Source of the DNA: Amyelois transitella | Lineage: Eukaryota > Arthropoda > Insecta > Lepidoptera > Pyralidae | Length of the DNA: 64,000 bases | Assembly (NCBI RefSeq): GCF_032362555.1 | Contig: NC_083508.1 | Coordinates: 2,571,001-2,635,000 of the forward strand | Direction: 5' to 3' | In this document: piece by piece, positions 57,193 to 64,000 of the stretch | How the letters are laid out: every line of letters begins with the position of its first letter | How positions within the stretch are numbered: position 1 is the stretch's first letter | Notes under the pieces: generated by a model | Told to the model about the DNA's origin: nothing | Seen by the model: the letters and a program-made list of their open reading frames with translations, nothing else | The model's database searches: none | Translations under genes and position numbers: made by a program

Positions 57193-58356
57193 AATAGGTT
57201 CCTTCTCTTACTTATTATAGCTATTTTTGTATTAAATCACTTTTTTCTAATAAAAATTCAAGAAAATACAATAAAATTGTTGCAAAAGGTTAGAAACGAA
57301 CACAAAACAAACACTAAAACGTAATTTATTAATAAGACGTTGACATTGACAATATTATATTATTTTATATATAACATCATTGTTTCTGTTACCACAACTT
57401 CATGATTACACTTTCAATGGATTATACATCTTAATTTAGTTCATAGAACATACATGCATACATATGTATAGCCCTTGCGGAGTAAACAGAGTCAACAGTC
57501 TGATAAGCCACGTTCAGCTGTTTGGCTTAATGATAGAATGAGATTCCAATGAAAAAATAAAAAACGAATCCCATGTTAAGCCCTTAGTAGCCCTTTTACG
57601 AAATCCATGGAAAAGAGATACTAATACACACCGGGAACCACACGGCACAAAATTTTACGTATATACAATAAATAATTAGTTAGAAAAGTTATGATATTTC
57701 GAAACCGTATTATTTTATAAGAGAATTATTTTATGAATGTGGATGAAAGGAAGAATTATGTATGCAAGGATCGTGACAAGTGGAAAGATAATCTGCCTCA
57801 AGAGGAGGCATAATTTTTTTGTAGGTATGATTATAGAATTAAGGAATTTATTCGCCTATTTAAATGTGATTTTTTCAAAATGTTGTGTTTAATTATGTTT
57901 TTATGTATACGTAAAATGTTATATTGTACATATTTTAAAACATGTCTGTTATATAGTTTGAGTTATAGTATAAGTTTTGCGACAGCGATTTTCTTTGAAC
58001 TAAATTGAAACAGCTTATCCACCAAAAATTGTATCATTTATCCGTATATAAGCATCTCACGAGACGAGTTATTATTGCGTCCAAAAAAAAATTGTTATAG
58101 TTGCTGTCACTGTCAGATCAGTAAAATGAAATGTCAGTGACCATCACCAATTTACAAACGAGTGAGTTCTCGTTGTTGTACTTGACAAATTCGGGAAAGA
58201 AAATATTTTATGTGAAATTAAAATTAATTGGTTTTATAAGCAAATTACTGGTCACAAAAAGTAATATTTTTCGAAGAAATAAAGTTACTACTTCGTATCC
58301 CATTCAATGCGTTGATATAATAGATTTTTATTCTCTCGATCGAAGTGCAATCAACA
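57193..58356. other. Divergent promoter region between POLR2M and RBM18
   Basis: This region separates two start codons on opposite strands. The left end is probably the POLR2M 5' UTR. A SINE-like copy lies at 57462-57650. The 250 bases before 58357 should hold the RBM18 promoter; no core element is obvious. Confidence 0.5.
57462..57650 (+). repeat. Dispersed SINE-like repeat, copy 4
   Basis: It has CTTGCGGAGTAAACAGAGTC, CCACGTTCAGCTG, TGGCTTAATGATAGAATG, CGAATCCCATGTTAAGCC and TTTTACGAAATCCATGG, ending with CCGGGAACCACACGGCAC. It covers nearly the full family length. Confidence 0.75.
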
Positions 58357-59784
58357 ATGGAAGATGCTACAGTATGTATAGTTACCTATACCTATATTAT
58401 TGTTGATTGTATATTATTTGTTAAGCAATTTCGTTTTTAATATTTGGTTTAAGCAGCGTTATGCTTCAATTTATCTCCTTTCTTTATAGGTACCTTTACA
58501 TTTGGAACCCATGCATCAAAGCGATGTGTGTGAGAAGAGGCTATGGATTGGCAACTTGGACACTAGAGTTAATGAGTATGTTATTTTTTAACTTCCTTAA
58601 ACCATTTATAAATATTGTCATTACACAAAGTTATCTGTTGAGCCCAAAGACCTTGTCTGCCTTTTATACCATACTTGTCTAATTCTTAATAATTTATTAC
58701 ATCTAAATGTCTTAGCATACACATGGCTCCATACTTTGTTTTCATTTAGTGATTTTACATTCCAATAGATAACACATTCCAATAGTCTGATGCCTGTTGA
58801 GATCAACTCTTTTTAAATAATGGTTCACCACTTGTGATGAACATTTAGCATTCTAAATGTTCATCACAAGTTGTACCATTGTACTAACTAAGTATTTGTG
58901 TCACATTGTGTGTTAATAAATAACAATTTTTCTCATTACCGGTATCAACTATTGAAAATGGTTCGTGTATATGGAAACATCGAGAAGTTCGACATGCTGT
59001 TCCACCGGACTGGGCCCAACTTTGGGCAACCCCGGGGTTTTGCGTTTGTTACGTACAAGCTGAAGCAAGATGCAATTAATGCCATGAAATCACTCAACGG
59101 CCAGCTCCTTGGAGGCAAGAGGATCTGTGTGAAGTTTGCAAAGAATACATCTGTAAGTGTTGTATTTATTTAAGTACTGTTAAATTAAAAAAAGGATAAA
59201 TTTACTCCAGGAAGGCATGCATGTTTTTTTGCAAAATTGAGTTTGTTTATAACCTCTTCACTGTTAAACTACTGAACTGATTTGCATATATATTTAGTGT
59301 AGAGTATGGAGAAGAACATAGGGTATCTTAATTGCAGGTGAAACTGTGGGTGAAAGCTAGTATTTAATAAATTGTAAATTTGTATTTCTTAATTTCTTAG
59401 TTGCACTTTAAAAGTACTACAGATGTTTTATAAAATTTAGCACAGTGATGATTTATGTTAAACATGGGCAAAAACAAACATCTTCTGAATTTATTTTTTT
59501 ATTTTCAATCATTTCAGGAGGACCAAGAGAAGCCAAAACCAGAGTTAGGTATTGCCGCACTAGCAGGCGCCAAGCCAGAGTCGAAATTAAGCAAAAAGAC
59601 CGCCATCCAGTCCATAGAGGCTAAATTAAAAATGATGGAAAGTATGAAGCCTGGAGATGACTTTGAGATAAACAAATTGGCAGCAAACGAGACGCCAATC
59701 ATAGCTCAGTATCAAACAAAACAATTGCCGAATAAAAGCATCAGTTCTTTTAGAAGAAGGCACCCTTATCATAGGAAAAGATAA
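58357..59784 (+). CDS. RBM18: RNA-binding protein 18
   Basis: Four exons, 58357-58371, 58490-58575, 58942-59152 and 59518-59784, give 192 residues (human 190). A single RRM is split over exons 2 and 3: RNP2 is RLWIGNL and RNP1 is RGFAFVTY. The C-terminal exon holds TAIQSIEAKLKMM, which matches the conserved helix of RBM18, and a basic end (FRRRHPYHRKR). The protein is little studied; RNA binding is inferred from the domain. The oddity is intron 2: to keep the conserved run NEYQLLKMVRVYGN in frame, exon 3 must start at 58942, where the intron ends in CG, not AG. All other borders are canonical. Confidence 0.88.
58830..58871. repeat. 19-bp perfect inverted repeat in RBM18 intron 2
   Basis: Arms 58830-58848 (ACTTGTGATGAACATTTAG) and 58853-58871 are exact reverse complements with a 4-base loop, CATT. 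The hairpin lies just before a perfect TACTAAC branch-point motif at about 58880 and 70 bases before exon 3. Confidence 0.95.
59240..59365 (+). repeat. LINE tail fragment in RBM18 intron 3
   Basis: It has CTACTGAACTGATTTGCATA and ends GGTGAAACTGTGGGTGAAAG then CTAGTATTTAATA. This resembles the end of RTE-type elements of Lepidoptera, judged from memory. Confidence 0.5.
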
Positions 59785-59984
59785 AATTATGTTTAAGTAT
59801 TAGTTTAATTTGCTTCTGGGTACAATTTTGGCAAAAATTTATATTCTTAAAAAATTACATGTTCCAAGTTTTATCACAAAATTATAAATATAATAGGTCT
59901 GTCAACATCATATATCATAGGTCAGTCAACATCATAAGTAAGTATAAAAACATAAATACATTTTATTAACAGCTAACAGTTTTG

Positions 59985-60090
59985 CAAAGACTGAATGGCC
60001 ATGTTCAGCTACATGGTTTAATGATGGAATTGAAATTCATATAGTGACAGATTGCTAGCCCATCGCCTAAAAGAGGAATCCCATGTTTAG
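59985..60090 (+). repeat. Dispersed SINE-like repeat, copy 5
   Basis: It has GCCATGTTCAGCTACATGGT, TTAATGATGGAATTGAAATT, GTGACAGATTGCTAGCCCAT and CGCCTAAAAGAGGAATCCCA. The 3' half is missing. Confidence 0.75.
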
Positions 60091-60894
60091 TAGTCTCAGT
60101 ATTCAGATCAAAATTCACCATTTGTCGTTTTGGTTCAGAGAAGAAATAAATATGTATTTGAATGAACAACAGTATTATGTAAAACATTTTTATTCCTCCT
60201 CCTCATATTAAAAGCAATACCTTTACAAACACGTAAATATTTGTGTGAAATTAGTGGGGTTATCTACTATGCTTGTAACATAAGTAAAAATAAGGCTGAT
60301 TGCACTCTCATTTAATCAGTGTCTATTTTCAGAGATAACACAAATTGTATATTGCTAACCGACTTAAAAAAAGGAGGTCATTTTCTTTAATTCATAGTAG
60401 TCTTGTTTTGTATATTGTACCCAGCAATCTCAGTAAATGTTGGAAGTAGATTTAAGTGTGTCGTGTAATTTATAATTAGTTTTCGATATTTTTATGCCAT
60501 GAGTGTGTTCAATGTGAATGCTATGTGATTGTGATAGTGAAAAATATGAATTTTGCGAATTAACAAAATACTCAACGAAAACTTTAATTTTAATAATGAT
60601 CACGCTGTTTCTATAAGTTGGCTACATCGTAAAACAAATTACTTTTCTTTATAGAGGAATTATGAAATGCTTACAAAATTTGCATTATTATTTTATTCAA
60701 TTGTAGTTTTGCATTGCTTAAAAATTATGGTACCCTATAATTTCTCTATTAAAGAATGATGTATTCACCTTCAGTTTGTTACATTAACAATACTAATAAA
60801 ACCTAATGCAGTTTGGTTTTTGAAACAATGGTGTTAAATAAATAAATGTAGATGATGTCAATCTAAAATATTGTTTTTGTTTTATATCAAACAC

Positions 60895-61080
60895 ATCCGA
60901 TGTTACCAAAACGCGAGTGCCGGGAAACGCAGTGTAGGACGGCGCCCCGCGAGATGCGATGATGTTTATTGAAGTCCGTGATGACACGTTGGATGCAGGT
61001 TGCCTCTAACTGAGCGAAGTGGAAGTTATTGGGGGAGGCCTATGGTCAGCAGTGGACGTTTTATGGCTGAAATTATGATG
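60895..61080 (+). repeat. LINE ORF 3' remnant (RTE/CR1-like)
   Basis: It has GTGCCGGGAAACGCAGTGTA, GGACGGCGCCCCGCGAGAT, TTGGATGCAGGTTGCCTC and GGCCTATGGTCAGCAGTGGA. This is the decayed end of a reverse-transcriptase ORF (GRP..., WMQ..., AYxQQW) common in insect LINEs. The frame is broken, so it is a relic. Confidence 0.65.
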
Positions 61081-61796
61081 GTGATAATACACCGAAGTAT
61101 GGGCTTTAATGTAATCATTTGACAAGCGAGAGAAGTCACGTGGCTTCGCACAACGCATTCTCAGAACGCAGTAAAAATATACAATACGAAGGTTCAAATA
61201 CTGAAAACTAAAAAAAAAACAAATTCAATAAAATATAATTTATTGTTAGCCAACCGTTCATTATAAGCTGAGTATAAATATAACAAGAGATCTTATATTA
61301 GAAATTCACTGTTTAACTTACAGGCGGTCTCATTGACGAACATAACATTGGTTCTTACAATAGAAGTTACATAAAAATATTTAATCAAAGATAAATAAAA
61401 ATCACTACAGATAAAATAAACAATAATGCAAAAAGGACTAAAATTTACCGCGTGGTTTAAACAATTAAAAGATGAAGACGCGGTACGTGTTTATTTTATT
61501 GTTGAATTTTTCACAATTAGTTTTAAATTCACTACACAGATTCACAGATTGTTTTTATGAATAATTAATAATATTGGCAATAATTTACACATACAACTAT
61601 GTTCTGTAGCATGGTTTCCATAAAAAAAAAACAAAAATGTATTTCTCTACCTTTTCATCGCACACAACCTGCTGCAATTACGTAAATTTTATATTATTTT
61701 GAGAAAACATGTTATATACAATTCTTTTTCCAGTTCGTCAATATATATGGCTAAACTCAATAAATTGGCAACATTAGGTTAAAATTTCCTAGTAAT

Positions 61797-63481
61797 CTAC
61801 ATGAATACACTTTCACTGGTCCTAAAGCCAGCAGTAACGCCATTTGTCAGGGAGCTGGCTAATTTTGGACTAGTAGCCATCATCAGATAGTCATCATCTT
61901 CCATCTTTTTCGTCATTCTCGAATATTGCGACTCGTCATCGCCTTCTTTTAAGAAGTCTTTGTACTCTATGCACAGCGGCCATATTTTTTTGCCGGATCT
62001 GTAAGAAAAAATTGGAAATAATAAAACACATATTCACTGATGGTTTGCTATATCTGCAGGCTTTCATTCGTATCAAAAGAACATTAAAAATAGAAAGTAA
62101 ATCAGACATATTATGTCGAGAAATTACTTAATGTTATATCTCGAAATTATACTCGAAAAAGTGAATTATCTAAATCATTTGAATTTAGTCAAGTGAAAAA
62201 CGCGTTTTAATTTCAGATATTTTACAGTGGGTACTGTAAAAAGTATCAGAAAATCAAAGTAAGAATAAAATTTCCGATTCATTTATACGAAACTATTGTT
62301 CCCATTTTGGGACTAATTCTCACCTAGGCAAGGTATAAGGATCGTACGGGAACCATTCATCGTATTGTTGTTTCACAGTGGACAATGTGTGCCTGCTGTT
62401 CTTCTCTATGATGGACTGGCAATAGACAACTTGGTGGGCGCGGGTCACGGAGGAAAAGGCGTGGGTCACTTGCGGCGGACACGACCGCAGGGGGTTGAGG
62501 GCGCACGTCACTAGCCTCGGCAGGTTTAGGGACTCTACGAACAGGAGACCTGAAATAATATAATAAATTTTCATTATATTTTGATGTATATATTTAAGAA
62601 AACATGATAAATTTCTTTTATTCAAACTGTGTAAGTTTTGTAGTCACGTCTCGTTCCATATCGTATGTTTATCCGTTTGTTTGTAAATACTTTATTGTAC
62701 ATAACAAATTTTGAAAAGTACATAAAAATAACAATGCACAAGATCCCTGTGAGGGATTACTTCCAGTCAACCGGATAATTCAAAGAAACATATCAAGTTA
62801 AGGGATAGTAGCTACAGCTAGTTACAATGGCAAAAACACTTTAGAAAACATGTTATGGTATAGACAGAGCCAATATTCACAAGACTCCATGAATTTAGTA
62901 TATATTATTTTTCAAATAAAATACCATTACTCCAAAAGAATGCTTGGCTTAATTACAAAATCAATGTTTAGAGAAATTTCCATTATAAGCCTATCACTTA
63001 GTCGCCTTTTACGACATCCATGGGAAATAAATGGGAGTAGTCTTATTCTTTTTTCTATTGGTGCCGGGAGCCACGCGGCACAAACTAATTAAAAAAAATC
63101 AGATATAGGTACTCACTTTCTTTACTCATGAACAGGTGATGATTCTTAAACGCGACCAGATAGAAAACAGCATGGCATATCGCATAAAACGCCCCATGGT
63201 GTTTTGTGTTATCGGTAGCCGTAGTCGACTCCTGAGTTGCAGTTATATACGAATGACACCATTCCGCCATGCTTTTTAGGTAATGTATCAATCTGCTATT
63301 TGGCACTCTGACACAGCGGGCTAAAAGACCAGCTAGGTGGCTTGCCGCCGTTCTTCTGGTCGATAGGGCTCCGGGCCCCAACCCGTGGAGCCCGGCTGCG
63401 ATGATCCAGAGATTGTTCAGAACTCGATCGGCACATTGCTGGCTTATTGATATTGTGTACAGTAAGAGGAATTGGACGTGC
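61797..63481 (-). CDS. RRN3: RRN3 / TIF-IA, C-terminal three exons
   Basis: Three minus-strand exons, 63481-63117, 62549-62324 and 61998-61797, join in phase to give 262 residues ending SESVFM. The conserved features are HVQFLLLYTISISQQCADRV, HGAFYAICHAVFYLVAFKNH, LNPLRSCPPQVTHAFSSVTR followed by YCQSIIEKNSR, and FPYDPYTLPRSGKKIWPL. These fit the C-terminal half of RRN3, the factor that links RNA polymerase I to its promoter complex and responds to growth signals. The acidic tail is short. The N-terminal exons lie right of the window, so the gene is 5'-partial here. Introns carry repeat copies at 62850-63080 and 63605-63815. Confidence 0.9.
62850..63080 (+). repeat. Dispersed SINE-like repeat, copy 6, in RRN3 intron
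   Basis: It starts ATGGTATAGACAGAGCC. Its 3' half has TTATAAGCCTATCACTTAGT, CGCCTTTTACGACATCCATG and GGTGCCGGGAGCCACGCGGC. The central AGCTG box is missing. Confidence 0.7.
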
Positions 63482-63604
63482 CTGTAAGGAAGTCATAATT
63501 GTAATTTTAGGTGTTGTGAATTGATATCTTAAGATAGCATGTTTATTTATACTTAAATGGAAATCAAAATGAGATACTGTAAAGAAGTTAAACAAATAAA
63601 CTTT

Positions 63605-63815
63605 TTTTTTTCCTTTTAGTTTTGACGGCCTTTGTGACGCAGCGGTGGTACGCTTGCCTGAGAAATTAACTTTTTCTGATTGGCCTGGGTCTTGGATGTT
63701 TATCTATATAAGTATTTATTATAAAAAACATTATCGTTGAGTTAGTAACTCGTAACACAAGTTTCGAACTTATTCAATCAGTGTAATTAGTCTTGTGCAT
63801 ATTTATTTAGGTAAA
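63605..63815 (+). repeat. tRNA-like SINE in RRN3 intron
   Basis: The head GGCCTTTGTGACGCAGCGGT then GGTACGCTTGCCTGAG has the A-box of a tRNA-derived Pol III promoter. The body has TGGGTCTTGGATGTTTATCT, and the end has ACACAAGTTTCGAACTTATT and CAGTGTAATTAGTC. This is a well-known lepidopteran SINE design. Between the head and body the usual B-box region is shortened. Confidence 0.75.
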
Positions 63816-64000
63816 CCAACAGCGATTACATACTACATTCATAAAAACAATGCCATCTCAGTTCTAATGTAAGCACAAGTTAAAGGTAGACTTTAACTGG
63901 CAACATTTTATAAACAAATTCAAACTTAAGAGTCTTATCAGTTCATTACGATGAGTAAATATGATCAAAAAGAATCGTTAGACTATGATAATTTACTTAT
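63816..64000. other. Right edge of window
   Basis: AT-rich sequence, probably still inside an RRN3 intron. No exon of RRN3 was recognised. Confidence 0.4.

Larger units (their letters stand above)
59785..61796. other. Intergenic region between RBM18 and RRN3
   Basis: RBM18 and RRN3 converge here. A SINE-like copy lies at 59985-60090 and a LINE end at 60895-61080. The remainder is AT-rich. The right part, from about 61230, is probably the RRN3 3' UTR. I see no further gene. Confidence 0.5.

Noticed and set aside
63605-63660. Possible tRNA gene
   Set aside because: Only the A-box-like head is present and it is followed by a known SINE body, so it is a SINE and not a tRNA gene.

Overview
This window is nuclear DNA from an insect, almost certainly a moth or butterfly. 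It is AT-rich, its genes are split by GT-AG introns, TAGGTA-type motifs are common in noncoding DNA, and several dispersed repeats resemble lepidopteran SINE and LINE tails that I know from memory. Family assignments rest on reading conserved motifs by eye; no database search was run.

Layout, left to right. (1) 1-1737: no secure gene; a GC-rich patch with one doubtful coding exon. (2) 1738-12802 (+): the 3' two-thirds of an SRRM2/3/4-type (pan-Srrm234) splicing factor. Its 3' end carries the eMIC (enhancer of microexons) domain on two exons, with one or two competing last exons between them. (3) 14539-16891 (-): a PXMP2-like peroxisomal membrane protein in four exons. (4) 18007-20541 (-): an unrecognised KEN-box protein in five exons. 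(5) 20895-29470 (+): a complete endogenous errantivirus with 236-bp LTRs that look identical, a 4-bp target duplication, and open gag, pol and env. (6) 30373-32034 (+): TXNDC17 (TRP14), with a second, diverged copy of its first exon in an intron. (7) 33316-53865 (-): a SEC14-like CRAL-TRIO/GOLD lipid-transfer protein in ten exons. Its 14-kb first intron contains (8) a whole gene on the opposite strand, 39950-43411 (+), an ARMC4/ODAD2 (fly gudu) homologue. (9) 56239-57192 (-): single-exon POLR2M (Gdown1). (10) 58357-59784 (+): RBM18, whose second intron appears to end in CG instead of AG. (11) 61797-63481 (-): the last three exons of RRN3 (TIF-IA), running off the right edge.

The cellular genes are mostly unrelated housekeeping genes: splicing, Pol I and Pol II transcription, peroxisome, redox and lipid transfer, plus one axonemal gene. 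They do not form an operon-like system. The most interesting signals are the eMIC switch at the Srrm234 3' end and the hairpin-forming 66-bp minisatellite beside it, the young errantivirus with a textbook -1 frameshift signal and a 36-bp palindrome in its LTR, the duplicated TXNDC17 active-site exon (WCPDC versus WCIYC), the non-AG acceptor in RBM18, and several near-perfect hairpins in introns.
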